A stretch of 64,000 bases of DNA from Athripsodes cinereus (GCA_947579605.1 OX388317.1:20231384-20295383); one strand, 5' to 3'. Shown: positions 10,156-21,408, counted from the first letter of the stretch. The notes: a model not told the origin generated them from the sequence alone. Program-made: numbers and translations.

Positions 10156-10529
10156 ATTTAATGTCCACGAACATACTCAAAGAATGCAAGTTTTCGTAAA
10201 AATCATTGGAAACCTGTTATAAAAAGTTATGAAGGATATATGGACAAACAAACCTGCAAACATATTTATGTGAAGATAGTAACAAGAGCATCTACCATAC
10301 ATTATCATCATAATAACTATCAGTATTCTTAGCAATGTGTAACAATACCGGGTATATTACTCCTTACTCTCATCAACCCTTTACATATACCTGATATGTG
10401 ATAGAGATTATCGTTACTTATAATAACCTGTCAATTACCTCTCTAACTAGAATAACAATTTTTTGTACAACGAGATTTTTTGTTGTAAATCCAAGTACTC
10501 AATAATACCTACACGAAGCGATACCTAGT
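10156..10529. other. AT-rich spacer
   Basis: No gene or repeat match seen. Confidence 0.45.
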
Positions 10530-10770
10530 GAAGTTTGTGACGACGTGGCATATAATTTAAGGTATTCGAACAATAGACCTTTTGTAAATTTAGCACAGCC
10601 AATTTTATTTTAAGGTTTATAAAAGACAACATCACCTTATTTGGTAGATACCCAGACAGAATATGAATCCGCAACCAGTCCTTTTCGCGAGGTGTGCGTT
10701 GTACAATTAAGCTACCGGGCGACATGGCGAAGGTTTTAAAATTCTCTCTTATAAACCCCAATTATAGTTA
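10530..10770 (-). mobile_element. tRNA-derived SINE, family 4 (copy 1)
   Basis: Read on the minus strand, a tRNA-like head (ATGTCGCCCGGTAGCTTAAT, then CGCACACCTCGCGAAAAGGA and a degenerate B-box) leads into AAATAAGGTGATGTTGTCTT, then TTATAAACCTTAAAATA. The same head and AAGGTGATGTTGTC core recur at 27945-28110; the head alone recurs at 19390-19550. The 78-codon frame across it is not a gene. Confidence 0.7.
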
Positions 10771-10804
10771 AATGTGTGTGTGTCTTTTTCAGGTTTACCT
10801 AGTA

Positions 10805-10915
10805 TTGGTGCCATTGGTTAAAATATATTGTGTAAATAGAATTGTTAATATGTTAATATATATAATATGTAATGGTGCCATATGTTAAAATATATTGTGT
10901 AAATAGAATTGTAGA
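10805..10915. repeat. Short direct repeat
   Basis: TTAAAATATATTGTGTAAAT followed by AGAATTGT occurs twice, about 65 bp apart, each time after GGTGCCAT. It is a local duplication with no clear element ends. Confidence 0.6.
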
Positions 10916-12002
10916 TAAAATTGTACCTATCCTAACCTACGTACAAGGATATCATAATTTAGGGTTTGTATCATTGCTGTTATTCTTGATACAAACCAAC
11001 CCAGATGTCGGTAGTGTCACCGAGCTATTTTTCTCTCTAAGTTAGAAAGTTGACAGGTATAATACGGAAATGATGTTTACAATCATCCATTGTACGAGGA
11101 TACTTTAAGCACGAAACATTTAAGAGCCTTATTAATATTTTCATAAATTTAAGCTTATTAAAATGACGCGAGTATTTATAATAGTCAAATTAAATCTTTC
11201 TAAAATCTGTTCTAAATATTTTTCAAAATTATATTACAAAGTAACCAGAATGAGATTTTCTCCATAAATGTAGCTTGTAGCATCTGCACTTCTAAGTAAG
11301 CTACAGTCATAACATTATTTTTTACCCATTTGCTTACTGTAAAAAAGTTATACAAGAGACTAGGTATAATTCACAATCCTCTTTTTATAATCCTCAATTT
11401 CGTATAGAAAGTATTATATTCATAGAACCAAGTTTATTATCTAACTCTAATACATACTTTGATATCAAAGGGATTACGATACATACATAGCTTCATCGTA
11501 ATATTAGGTACATATCTCTATTATTATTATTATTATTTTACATCGTCTTAGAAGAAGCTCTTGATATGATTTATTATATTTACTAGATAAAATACCGTAG
11601 TAGTATTAAGAATGTGTAGTATATATTATTATTCTTATGTTATAATAAAAAGGCTTCTTTCTACCCTCCGCTATTTTCCATAACAAAGAAACACTCATCT
11701 GCATATCAAATAGTTTTTGCTACTTTACTTTATGTTCATGTATGAACATTTTATGATGGTTTTACGTAAATGATGAACACTGATAAAACGTATATTTTTA
11801 AAATATTCAATTTGTCTGATTCCTTAGATATTTCAAGTAACAACGTGACAGTATAAGATTTTTTTCTCGGTGTTATAAACAATGTTGTATTCTGATTGAA
11901 TCACAAGCCTCATCGCTGAATTTGATTAAATATTCAGATAATCCAAATTTTCGTTTTAAAATTATCCGAAAAATGTTGAGTGTATTATTTTTTCTTAAGT
12001 TT
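10916..12002. other. AT-rich DNA with no supported gene
   Basis: No reading frame of note and no repeat match. (ATT)n-type runs occur near 11519-11535. Confidence 0.5.
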
Positions 12003-12135
12003 TCTTTACTCTACAATGTTTTTCATTCTTTACTCTACACTGATTATAAACAAATTGAAGAAATACATTCAAATTAGATACAATCAAGATATAGAGGGCG
12101 AGTTTATAACAAATTTTTAGCAATGTATATAATTT
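12003..12135 (-). repeat. Repeat family C, reverse copy
   Basis: TTCTTTACTCTACACTG at the low end and AGAGGGCGAGTTTATAAC at the high end are the complements of the family C tail and head. The middle is diverged. Confidence 0.5.
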
Positions 12136-12305
12136 ATTCGAGTTTTTTTACTCAACACAATCTTATTAAATGTATTAGATGTTTTCTTTTTCATATGGTC
12201 AGATATAAAAAAAACATTGGCTGTGTATTGATATAAAATTGTGAAGTTAGTACCATAAAGTGATTTCTTTTAACTAAGCACTTCACATCATTTTTTTTTT
12301 TTTAA

Positions 12306-12473
12306 AGATATAGGTATCTGGGTTTTGTTATAAACCCAAATACAACCTTATACACCTTTCACAGTAAGCTAAAAGCTTGTGTCGCGAAAGGGGAGTTTGC
12401 CGGCACCTGGGATCGTACCCCGGACCCCTTGTTCACAAGGCCGAGACTCTACCTCCAGGCTACCGACGAACTC
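12306..12473 (-). mobile_element. tRNA-derived SINE, family 1 (copy 2)
   Basis: A complete reverse copy. It carries the complement of the tRNA-like head (CTACCTCCAGGCTACCGACG), a B-box-like GGGATCGTACC (one base off GGTTCGATCCC reversed), the body (AAGCTTGTGTCGCGAAAGGG) and the 3' part (GTTATAAACCCAAATACAAC). Confidence 0.88.
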
Positions 12474-12868
12474 ATATTATTAGATTATTGAAGTGAAATT
12501 TAACATAAACATTATCGCTTCCCTGTTATTGAAGTTAATTTATTGATTAAATTAATTAATTATTTCTATCTGGTGTTAATTTTTTTTTAATTAATGTATT
12601 GTTATTGTCATTGTTAAATAATGTATCATATTTTGTTGATTAAAATTTCATAATTATTATATTATTAGCAAGTTAAATTTAAGTTAAGTTAAGTTAACAA
12701 AAATAACATGCATAAAATGATATTGAGATGAAAGTTTTTCCTGGTAACTTATAATGATAAGTATATAGAAAGAATGCATAAGTTGAATGAAAAGATTTTA
12801 CACAATATTATCTATTATAATTGTCACCTACTAGGTACTGAAAATTTATCAATCTGAAACATTCTAGG
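12474..12868. other. AT-rich spacer
   Basis: Includes a short AAGTTAAGTTAAGTTAAC run near 12685. No gene is visible. Confidence 0.45.
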
Positions 12869-12870
12869 TA

Positions 12871-13200
12871 CGAGGTCTGTTCAAAAAGTATCGCGAATTT
12901 TGAATTTCCGCGGGCTACGTATATTTTATTTTTGTTTTTTTTTTTTTGCGTTATGTTGGTACTCATGTCCCTTACTTATGATGACAAGGTCAGCCATTTT
13001 TAACGTTTAGTTAATTTTTGACAGCTGTTTTGATTGGATGTGTTTTGGCTCGTCTTCGATTTTTGCCTATTCCAATATGGCCGACCTTGTCAGCATAAAT
13101 AAGAGACATAAGTACCAATATAACGCTACAAAAAAATCAAAAATCGGATATACGTAGCCCACGGAAATTCAAAATTCGCGATACTTTTTGAACAGAGTAG
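12871..13200. mobile_element. Mariner-type MITE (330 bp)
   Basis: The ends are long inverted repeats. The left reads CGAGGTCTGTTCAAAAAGTA, then TCGCGAATTTTGAATTTCCG. The right is the near-exact complement, ending TACTTTTTGAACAGAGTAG. A TA dinucleotide lies immediately outside each end (12869-12870 and 13201-13202), the target duplication typical of Tc1/mariner elements. Inverted similarity continues inward for about 120 bp per arm (GTTGGTACTCATGTCCCTTA against TAAGAGACATAAGTACCAAT). There is no transposase frame, so it depends on a source element elsewhere. Confidence 0.9.
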
Positions 13201-13202
13201 TA

Positions 13203-13474
13203 TAACATTCCAGTCTGTTCAACGTACCAATCTAAATGTTTGTGGTTTAATGAAGTAAAATTCTTTATGCATAGTTAGCAGATTTAAAATGTCAACTACT
13301 TGGTGATACGGGTGCTTAGACTATTATAGGTAGATACCTACTGGTAATATTATTATTACTTTTATAATTAGGTATGAAGTAAACCTTTGTTCGAGTTATC
13401 TATTATAATATATCGTCGTTACATATTCAAAAAGGGGGCTATGTGAATTTATAAATGTTTTGACATTTCTAGAA
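13203..13474. other. AT-rich spacer
   Basis: Nothing recognised. Confidence 0.4.
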
Positions 13475-13575
13475 TATTTTGAATGTTTTTTTAGTATTCT
13501 ACAATGCACATCCGTTACTTGATTATTTAAATCGCGATCTATACTATTGACGAGCGATATAATAGTAAGTATTGT
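13475..13575 (-). repeat. Penelope-like element 3' terminus, solo fragment
   Basis: GAATGTTTTTTTAGTATTCT, ACAATGCACATCCGTTACTT, TTTAAATCGCGATC and ACTATTGACGAGCGATATAA match the terminal sequence of the Penelope-like elements at 8127 and 49106-49192. No coding part accompanies it. Confidence 0.8.
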
Positions 13576-13869
13576 AATAAGCCTTCTTTTTACAGTAGGT
13601 TCTCACTTGATATTTCTTATATACCTGATGTAAATAAACCTATGAAAGGGAATTGTGTTGATTCGTAATACACTCACCCCCAAACACTTTCGTAGTAAGA
13701 AAATTATGCCTGTAAGTATATCGAAAGCGGTACTCCGTTTTCAGCAGCAGGATCATTCAGTTACAAATCTGAAACTATACTACTAGGCTACTGACTACCT
13801 CTATCTTTAATATAAGAGTTAATCTTCTTTACCAAACAGGCATATCCTACAAGTGGAATTATTGTATGA

Positions 13870-14321
13870 TAATTTACGTTTACATAAAATAATGCACTTA
13901 TCGTTTTCAAACCACGACGTCAATATAAAGTACCTACACAACTTCATAATAGGTAGGTACCTATCTAAGTAACATTTTCGATGTTCATTAATTACATACC
14001 TACTATTGTACTCACACAAGAGGTAGTTTGGTATGTTATATTATGTGACATTACAAATGTTAGTACAATTCATGTGGCGGTTATATCGGGCACCAACTAA
14101 TTTACGTTTACATAAAATAATGCACTTATCGTTTTCAAACCACGACGTCAGTATAAAGTACCTACACAACTTCATAATAGGTAGGTCCCTATCTAAGTAA
14201 CATTTTCGATGTTCATTAATTACGTACTATTGTACTCACACAAGAGGTAGTTTGGTATGTTATATTATGTTACATTACAAATGTTAGTACAATTCATGTG
14301 GCGGTTATATCGGGCACCAAC
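13870..14321. repeat. Direct tandem duplication, 228 + 224 bp
   Basis: The segment starting TAATTTACGTTTACATAAAA at 13870 restarts at 14098 and both copies end GGTTATATCGGGCACCAAC. I see only a few substitutions (for example GTCAATATAAAG against GTCAGTATAAAG) and one 4-bp length difference (ACATACCTACTATTG against ACGTACTATTG). This implies a recent duplication. Neither copy contains a supported gene. Confidence 0.96.
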
Positions 14322-14585
14322 AACCGTAGTCATTGCCACCTATATCCGAGTCACCTTTATGACTTTAATTAAGTGCAGGTAGGTTTGTGGTTTGCTGGCT
14401 TGGTCTATTGCTATTTGGTACTAGCAGTAGTACGTCCTACCACTATTACTAATACACGTCGGTCATACTGCCATATAGGTACATTTGTAGGTAGGTACTA
14501 CTCCTGAAATGTATGGGGCACAGGAAGGGATTCAGGGAAATTCGTTAGATGATATCAGTAAAATATAATAATAATAAGTTGGTAC
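14322..14585. other. Spacer rich in TAGGTA/TACCTA motifs
   Basis: Slightly less AT-rich than its surroundings. No gene is identified. Confidence 0.4.
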
Positions 14586-14720
14586 ATTTTATTATTTATT
14601 TATTTATAAATTCAATATACGGAAATTGCCTTTTACAAAAAAAATTATTACAAAACAAAATAAAAATCACATTTCACATCTGTTATAAAAATTTAAATTA
14701 TAAAAAGATATAGGTACATC
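14586..14720 (-). repeat. Reversed retroelement A-rich tail
   Basis: TTATTATTTATTTATTTATA at the low end followed by an AT-rich 3'-UTR-like body is the reverse of the AAATA-tailed LINE ends seen elsewhere. The family is unidentified. Confidence 0.4.
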
Positions 14721-14809
14721 TTACATTCAACTCTACAACATAATCAAGTGCATCATACATACAGGTATACATGGGTATTTATTTACGTAGGTAAGAAATG
14801 TAATTAATA

Positions 14810-14900
14810 TTGTCGACCGACGGTCCTTGGTGGAAGTTCATGTAAAATTAATAAAAAATAAAACATTTCTATTTAGTTCTTTTACACTGACTTTATTCTC
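14810..14900 (+). repeat. Repeat family B, 5' part
   Basis: GTCGACCGACGGTCCTTGGT followed by GGAAGTTCATG, then AATAAAAAATAAAACATTT and TGACTTTATT. The opening block recurs at 51324 and 61927, and partly at 39174. Confidence 0.75.
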
Positions 14901-14937
14901 TCTCTCTGGTTTCAATCCTGGGATTGGTTTGCAGCAA

Positions 14938-15207
14938 TTATCTCTTTAATTCTTCTCTTCCACTCTCCCTGTCTTGTGCGGTTCTTTTGAATTCTGCATA
15001 TGATGAGCAGCGCATGTCCACCAGCAGGTCCTCCAGGTACTCTCGGCGTGGGCGTCCCCTAGAGTTTGTCCCCTCGGTCATACCCTCCATTACGGCATGC
15101 AAGATTACATGGCCGATCCACCTTGCACGCCTTTCTGACAAAATCTTGAGCAGGTGCCTTCCTAATCTAATCGCAATAACTATATTTATTGCTACTAATA
15201 AACTCAA
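14938..15207 (-). pseudogene. Non-LTR retrotransposon (LINE) C-terminal fragment
   Basis: A roughly 89-codon open stretch reads RARWIGHVILHAVMEGMTEG and then a GRPRREYLEDLL block and FKRTAQDRES. This is the post-RT C-terminal tail common to insect LINE polymerases (WxGHV, GRGRPR, DLxxxxG, AQDRxxWR). The normally conserved W after AQDR is replaced (AQDRESG). The RT and endonuclease domains are absent, so it is a 5'-truncated remnant. Confidence 0.75.
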
Positions 15208-15282
15208 AGTTGAAGTATGTATTGTAAGTGTTTTTTTTTAATTAATTTAGGTAAGAAATATTTTATAGTACAGATGAAATTG

Positions 15283-15495
15283 CAAAGATACATAAATATG
15301 GACAATTTACACAGATTGAACGAATCCCAAACTAAGATATGAATTTACAATGCATCAAACACGTATACATGTGACACCCAGACTTAGAACAATTCTTTAA
15401 AGTCCAATTCTCATTTTTTACTAACCAGGAATCGAATCCGGGACCGCATGACTCAAAGACATGAGCGTTATCTTTATGCCACACCAGCCGTCATG
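15283..15495 (-). mobile_element. tRNA-derived SINE, family 2 (copy 1)
   Basis: Read on the minus strand, the head GACGGCTGGTGTGGCATAAA, then a B-box GGATTCGATTCC, is followed after a linker by CCCAAACTAAGAT (reversed) and a tail whose complement is GGACAATTTACACAGATTGA. The same head-to-tail order occurs on the plus strand at 28553. Confidence 0.8.
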
Positions 15496-16743
15496 TACAT
15501 TCATGTTTTTAATTTATGATTAAACTTAATTAAACCTCTAATAAAATCTAAATATATATTATATAATCAACAAAAAAGAATACTCCTTTGTTGATCTGCT
15601 TCATTTTCACTTCACAAACAAACCTAATGTGAAGGTGTTTTTCGGTTTATTGCATTTTATTAGATTTATCTTGATTGGAATTAACTGTTCGAAAAACGAA
15701 ATTATTTGGAAAATTTTATACCCCGTGGTGTGAGGAAAATTTCAATTGAGATGTATTTTGATTAGAAATTCATTTCAAACCTTGTCTAAATTCTTCACTT
15801 CTATTGCTTAGTGTAAAAATGTTTGGGGAATATTTGATTCAACGATGAATACAAATTTAGTAAAAAAAGATGAGCAACTAAGTAATTTCCTTAATTTTGC
15901 TGACATTTTCCGTTTATCGTCATTGTCCTTTTTTTCTCTTATTGTATTTAGATATACATGAAAGATGTTGTGTAGTTCTTTTTAACATCTGATAAACCTC
16001 ATTATGGGAGATACGACAAAAAATAGGAGGAAAACCTAATAAATGGAATACAAAAATATGAGTAATGAGACATTAGTAAAGTTCGTCTCTGATTTCAAGG
16101 TCCGTGGTTGATTTTGAACTACAACAGCAGGCCATATTATTAATCTACACTCCCACTGCTGTAGACTTATACTATTTACATTGGTTTGTTTCTACATTGC
16201 TAGGTACCTACATAATGCCACAGAATACCGCCTCCAAGACTGAAACCTGAACTAATTGGAAATGTATGTTTCTCTTACATTTTTTTCTTATTCTTATTAT
16301 TTGTTGATTGTACCTTTTGTGGAAGGTTTATATGTACCTACCTGTTTCACCGATTTATTCTTTTGTTTTTGACGTAATATTTATTTTGCGTTTGAATAAC
16401 TCAATAGAGGTAAAACTAGAAACAGAAATGAAATAAGTCAATGTTTTAGGCCCGTTTAATTTATTCATAAAAAAATTTAGCAAATCCAATACTGCATACC
16501 TATATGTTAAATAAAATAATTTTTAAGATTAACACCACTGTCGCGTCATAATTCTTATCAGAATTTTTCGTGCTTAATTAATTATCTTGCAAAGGAGTCT
16601 CGTCCACAAATTATATATGTATATTTGGTCTATGAACCTGTTTTTTTACATAAATAAATGTCATAATCAAGCAAAATATTTGTTTAAATCTATTTCTTTA
16701 TTCAATCAAACCTATCTACTAATTACACTAAATTACTACTACT
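15496..16743. other. AT-rich DNA with no supported gene
   Basis: No gene or complete repeat is recognised. Confidence 0.5.
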
Positions 16744-16984
16744 ATACCATCACGGCATATCCCACAAGTGGGGTAGTCAGCAGACCAACCGCATATAATA
16801 AACATCCGAGCTGTCCTCTCCGTGCCAATATAAAATCAAAACATTCAGGAGAGGTGGCAAACTTCATCGCTGAATTTAAGATGTAAAATGTCTTATTTTT
16901 TTCGAACATCTGCCTTTCACAGGACACTCGAAAACTTACGGAGAAGAGTGGGAGACCAATTCTTTATCGGGTGCTTCATGGGAT
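16744..16984 (-). repeat. Repeat family A, full-length copy
   Basis: One of the best full-length copies. From the low end it reads ACCATCACGGCATATCCCAC, AGTGGGGTAGTCAGCAGACC, AATAAACATCCGAGCTGTCC, GTGCCAATATAAAATC, GCTGAATTTAAGATGTAAAA, CCTTTCACAGGACACTCG, AGAGTGGGAGACCAATTC and CGGGTGCTTCATGGGATA. The reverse strand keeps a 61-codon frame also present at 32206 and 54183. Confidence 0.93.
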
Positions 16985-17290
16985 AGAACTACACTAAATT
17001 GCAATACTAACAATAATTAACTTTGTGAAGAAATCTGTTGAATTGTAGTGTTAGGGAATTTGCTAAGTATGTTGTATAAAACAAAGATACCTAGTTAAAA
17101 AAAAAAACTAAGCGATATCTTCCTGTGAAGAGATTTATTTATTTTTATGGAGAGAACACCTTAAGATATATACAAATCAATAAGTAGGTACTGAAGATAT
17201 AAATATTTTCTCCAACAAAAAAATGTGTAAGCTGTATTTCAAAAATACTTTACTTGGGAAATATGGTGCCCGAAGATTATAAATATAAAA
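16985..17290. other. AT-rich spacer
   Basis: Nothing recognised. Confidence 0.4.
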
Positions 17291-17805
17291 GTTGCAGATA
17301 AATAAGTACCTACATAAATAGTATTTTGGTATAAAGATATATGAATATTCTTTGGAGGATGTTCTACATACTATAGGTAACTTTGAATAACTGAAGGGTC
17401 ATACGCATAAACCAAACTCCAAAACGCACATTTATGAATGAAATCCGGAATTTTGAAAGTTTGCAGATAAATACATACCTACATAAATAGTATTTTGGTA
17501 TAAAGATATATGAATATTCTTTGGAGGATGTTTTACATACTATAGGTAACTTTGAATAACTGAAGGGTCATACGCATAAACCAAACTCCAAAACGCACAT
17601 TTATGAATAAAATCCGGAATTTTGAAAGTTTGCAGATAAATACATACCTACATAAATAGTATTTTGGTATTAAGATACATATATGAATATTCTTTGGAGG
17701 ATGTTTTACATACATACTATAGGTAACTTTGAATAACTGAAGGGTCATACGCATAAACCAAACTCCAAAACGCACATTTATGAATGAAATCCGGAATTTA
17801 CTAAA
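17291..17805. repeat. Tandem array, three units of about 170 bp
   Basis: Each unit contains TTGCAGATAAATA, CTACATAAATAGTATTTTGG, GAATATTCTTTGGAGGATGT, AACTGAAGGGTCATACGCAT, AAACCAAACTCCAAAACGCA and AAATCCGGAATTT. Units start near 17291, 17459 and 17628. The third carries two short insertions (ACATACATACTA). The minus-strand 117-codon frame repeats its own sequence because of the array and is not a gene. Confidence 0.95.
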
Positions 17806-18473
17806 GCCAGTATATTTTCTGTACTCCCACTCAAAACGTTCCATCTTTATTAATTCTCTTCGAGTAGTACTTATTTCATATGACAATACAGTTCTACATA
17901 AAATGAAATGAATTATGTAAGCTTTTCGTACTTAAAAAAATAGATTGCAAAATGCCTCTTGCACATAGTTACTTGTTTATTCACTATTACTAAAAGCTTT
18001 TAACTTTTTCATCTCAGACTGCTTTTTCAGTAAAAGTTCCTCCAAAAGCTGACTGAACAAAAAATCAATGTGTCTTCATATTTTTTTTTAATTTGGATTT
18101 ATTGAATATTAATTAATTAATAAAGTTAAGCTTACATGCTTTCTTTCAGATAAATAGCATTCTTTCTTTCTTCTCATGTTTGTTTCTTTTTTCTTCTGTT
18201 TCTCTCTATCATTGATCTGCTATTTCAGAATTTATTCTTTATTGCGATGCTGAAGATTAGATATCTTACCATCTCTTTGAAAGTCATACTTGTGAACGTG
18301 AATCAGCCAATATCTTCTTTATACAAGTATCTTTAAACATACTCCTGTGTAAAAGAACATGTGTTCACCTTAATTATTATCTAAATAAATATATTACGCA
18401 GAGCCTTGCAAAATCAAGTCATCCAACGGAGAATGAACACAGAACGTCTTATATTATTTAAATTAATTCAATT
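17806..18473. other. AT-rich spacer
   Basis: No gene seen. TTTCTTCTG-type pyrimidine runs occur near 18165-18215. Confidence 0.45.
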
Positions 18474-18608
18474 AAGAATTCGATTTTTCGGTAAATTGAA
18501 ACAAGTGTTTCTTTCTACTATGTAAAATATATTACAAACAATAAATTTAAATAATTTAAAGTAGAAAGAAACATTTGATTCAGTTTACCTAAAAAATATA
18601 GAATTCTA
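18474..18608. mobile_element. Foldback MITE, family D (copy 2)
   Basis: The arms GAATTCGATTTTTCGGTAAA, then TTGAAACAAGTGTTTCTTTC, pair with GAAAGAAACATTTGATTCAG, then TTTACCTAAAAAATATAGAATTC. It has the same family arms as 4574-4713 but a different loop. Confidence 0.8.
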
Positions 18609-18639
18609 CTACGTGTCCATAGAATTAAATAATAAATAG

Positions 18640-18715
18640 TAGGTACACTTTTTAGTTTTTACTCGCACTTTATTAAAGTGACTCGGGTTTCAAAATTCAA
18701 TGATTCATTTCAGTT
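18640..18715 (+). repeat. Foldback family F, single-arm fragment
   Basis: CTTTTTAGTTTTTACTCGCA, then CTTTATTAAAGTGACTCGGG and TTTCAAAATTCAATG, match the arms of the elements at 52200 and 57336. Confidence 0.55.
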
Positions 18716-19389
18716 TTGTGTTTTTAAATTGTCAATTTAATGACTAATTATTTTATTTATTTATTCATTCTTTACTCTAAAATAGTTACAAACAGTTCCA
18801 TAGAGAAATATGTTAACATAATTTCCCATATGAAACTGGGTACGAAGCTAGATATACCTAAATATTTTGAATTTCATTGGATATAAGAGATATGTTTGGG
18901 TTTCCTTTGCGTTACTCAATAATATGTAAGTTGGATAAATATGTGAGCTTCTTATCATACATCACAAAACTGGAATCAATAAGTTTCATTTCCTTTTTGC
19001 CTACGTAGGAAGGTAGATAAATAGATATAATATTTCTCCATGAATATAAATCATGATATTTGGAAAAAGCTCTTTCGCAACTTATGGCAGGACGAATAAT
19101 AATATTTATTTTCTAACACTTTGGTGTATACTAAACTTATATACATATTGCAAATGTAAGTGCTTTCAGTAAAAGCTTACATCTTATTGTCAACTGTTTA
19201 TTTTTGTTTATTGAAAACACGTATTTTAAAAATTCAAAATGGCAATATTTCTCGCATATCTAAGCGCGTTTATAGAGAAATTGGAAGATCATTGGTGGAG
19301 GAATAAAAATAAAAACTTTAAAATATGTAATCTCACCTCACCTCATTACTGAGTATCTATAAGATTTCATTTGACGTAAACAGATGGAA
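18716..19389. other. AT-rich spacer
   Basis: Contains a TTATTTATTTATTCATTCTT stretch near 18752 that resembles a reversed retroelement tail. No gene is visible. Confidence 0.45.
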
Positions 19390-19550
19390 AATGTATGTAT
19401 TAAAGCACACCTCGCGGAAATTATGGGTTGCAGATTTAAGTCCCGTCTGAGGCATTGCCGAATAACCGTTGTTTTTTCTTAACCTTACATGGTAGTGTAA
19501 TGTGTTAAACTTACATACCTTATGCAATGACTAATTGTAAAAATGACGTC
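19390..19550 (+). mobile_element. tRNA-derived SINE, family 4 (copy 2, diverged)
   Basis: AAAGCACACCTCGCGGAAAT, then TTGCAGATTTAAGTCCCGTC (degenerate B-box), is followed by CTTAACCTTACATGG. It resembles the copies at 10530 and 27945 but is truncated and more diverged. Confidence 0.55.
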
Positions 19551-19695
19551 GATAAATATACAAAACCTGAAGTAGGATAGTCAAATGGTATAAGAAAAAT
19601 TGCAAGAAAAACAAATATTCGGGATTGAAATATGTAAAAAGTCAACTGCAGGAATTCTTATTACGAATAAGCTCATATTTATTTTTACTCATTTA

Positions 19696-19912
19696 TACCA
19701 TGACGACACTTCCCACAAGTGTGGTAGCCAGCGGAACAGCTACGTGACATAAACTTGCGAGTCATTCTGTCCAGACCAAAATTCAGGATGGGTAATATAC
19801 CTCATTTCTGAAGTTAAGTTTTTAAATGTCTTGTCCACTTTTTACAGGACACACGAAATCTAACGGAAAAGAATGCGAGTTAATTTTTTTACCGGGAATT
19901 CCACGGGGCATA
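19696..19912 (-). repeat. Repeat family A, full-length diverged copy
   Basis: TACCATGACGACACTTCCCA, AGTGTGGTAGCCAGCGG, AATTCAGGATGGGTAATATA, TTTTTACAGGACACACG, GAATGCGAGTTAATT and CCGGGAATTCCACGGGGCAT follow the family order. Confidence 0.85.
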
Positions 19913-21175
19913 AGTATTTATTTATGTTTTCCAAATTTTTGCAATAGTCTGTAAAAGCAAACATTTTCCAAAAACAAATTAAAATAGAATTTCCTAATAT
20001 TCCTGTCTTTATTCGCATAAGAGCCTCATTTCATATAAACCACATATAATAATTTAGTCTTGCTCCATCAAAAATGCATACTTAGCAAAAGCTATTTGTA
20101 CAACAACAACATCGTCATTGTAAGTTATTTATTTTATTTATTTATTCAAATTATCGTTCAGTTTTGTGAATTGGTCGTGGAATAGGAAAATTCTAAAAAA
20201 TAATCTTCACATGCACAATATTTGAGTTCGTTTGTACATTAATCTATTTGCACATCGCATTGGCCAAAAGCTGTAATGATGTGCAAAGTAAGTTGAAAGA
20301 GAATAATATAATTTAAATTAATGATATTTTTGTAATGTAGCCTTGACCAAATCACTTAGTATCAAAAAAATGTCTTCTAAACGATCACCCATCTATCGGG
20401 TTTATTACCGAAAACATTAATTAATATTTGTTTAAAATTATATCTTATCGCTTTAATTACTTATTCGTTTTTTGAAAAATGATGATACATATTCAGTTAG
20501 CATGTCTCAAAGTTTGCATGGAAAGTTTATATATCATTCACAATGCTTCTTTAAAATATTGTAATTTATATAATTCGTTTGTATTAGTTTTCGTATATAA
20601 CAGAGTATATAATATAAACAGTAGGTAATATTCGAAGTATTTGTTTGCAAAAAAAATATTCATTCCTTTGTGAACAAAAGGTAGAAAAAAACCAAGTCAG
20701 TAAGATCATAGACTTATTATATTAAACTGTCAAATCTAATAAACGCATATAACGGATTTTAGTTGTTTCAAATCTATTACAAAGGTCGGTATTACGTATC
20801 TACTTGTAGTGCTTTTTTAACATTTTTTTTATTGTGCTTTGACCAAAGCAGGATTTAAAGTCTAGTATAAAACAAATGCATACATATTATAGTACGGTTT
20901 TAATAAAATTTAGTATGTACCACGAAGGGTTTTTATTATAGGAACTGTTATTTCCCACATAAATGTCATGAAAATGTTCCAAAAACACAAAATGGTACAG
21001 GGAATATTTTGAGGGTACAAAAAGTAAACGAAGCGAAGCTAATATGGTAAATCATTAAGTACCAAAAGTTCTCAAATATCTTAGTACCTACTCAAATAAA
21101 TGGAAGGTTTGTACTGTTGTTTATACTCGTGGAAAACACTAATGTTTCCTCTCATAAACACAGTGAAACTATACT
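19913..21175. other. AT-rich DNA with no supported gene
   Basis: No gene or complete element is recognised. TTATTTATTTATTCAAATTA near 20130 resembles a reversed retroelement tail. Two overlapping frames near 21100-21345 run into the LINE fragment that follows. Confidence 0.45.
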
Positions 21176-21320
21176 ACTATACTTTACCCTCACGCCGTGT
21201 CCCAAGTGGTGTAGGCAGAGAGAACAGAACGCCAAACAGATCTATCTTTACACAATTCCTTCGCTTCCTCCACATTCAAACAGTTTCTCATATACGCACG
21301 TCGGTTCCTCTTACGCAATA
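21176..21320 (-). mobile_element. LINE 3'-end fragment (subfamily I)
   Basis: The low end TATACTTTACCCTCACGCCG, then TGTCCCAAGTGGTGTAGGCA, is the reverse of the LINE 3' terminus GCCTACCCCACTTGGGA...GCGTGAGGGTATAG. GCAGAGAGAACAGAACGCC and CTTCGCTTCCTCCACATTCA (reverse of WRSVLSAYP and of NxxxEEAKE codons) extend it. It matches 31555-32040 and 43275-43412. Confidence 0.8.
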
Positions 21321-21408
21321 CAGTGATACAATCAAATATTTCTGATTAATTAATGATGATACCATTTTTTAGGCGTAGTATATGCTACTAGTGCTACTAA
21401 TATACCTA

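Noticed and set aside
17533..17886. 117-codon minus-strand protein with an internal duplication
   Set aside because: The internal duplication is produced by the tandem DNA array. The product has no recognised motif.
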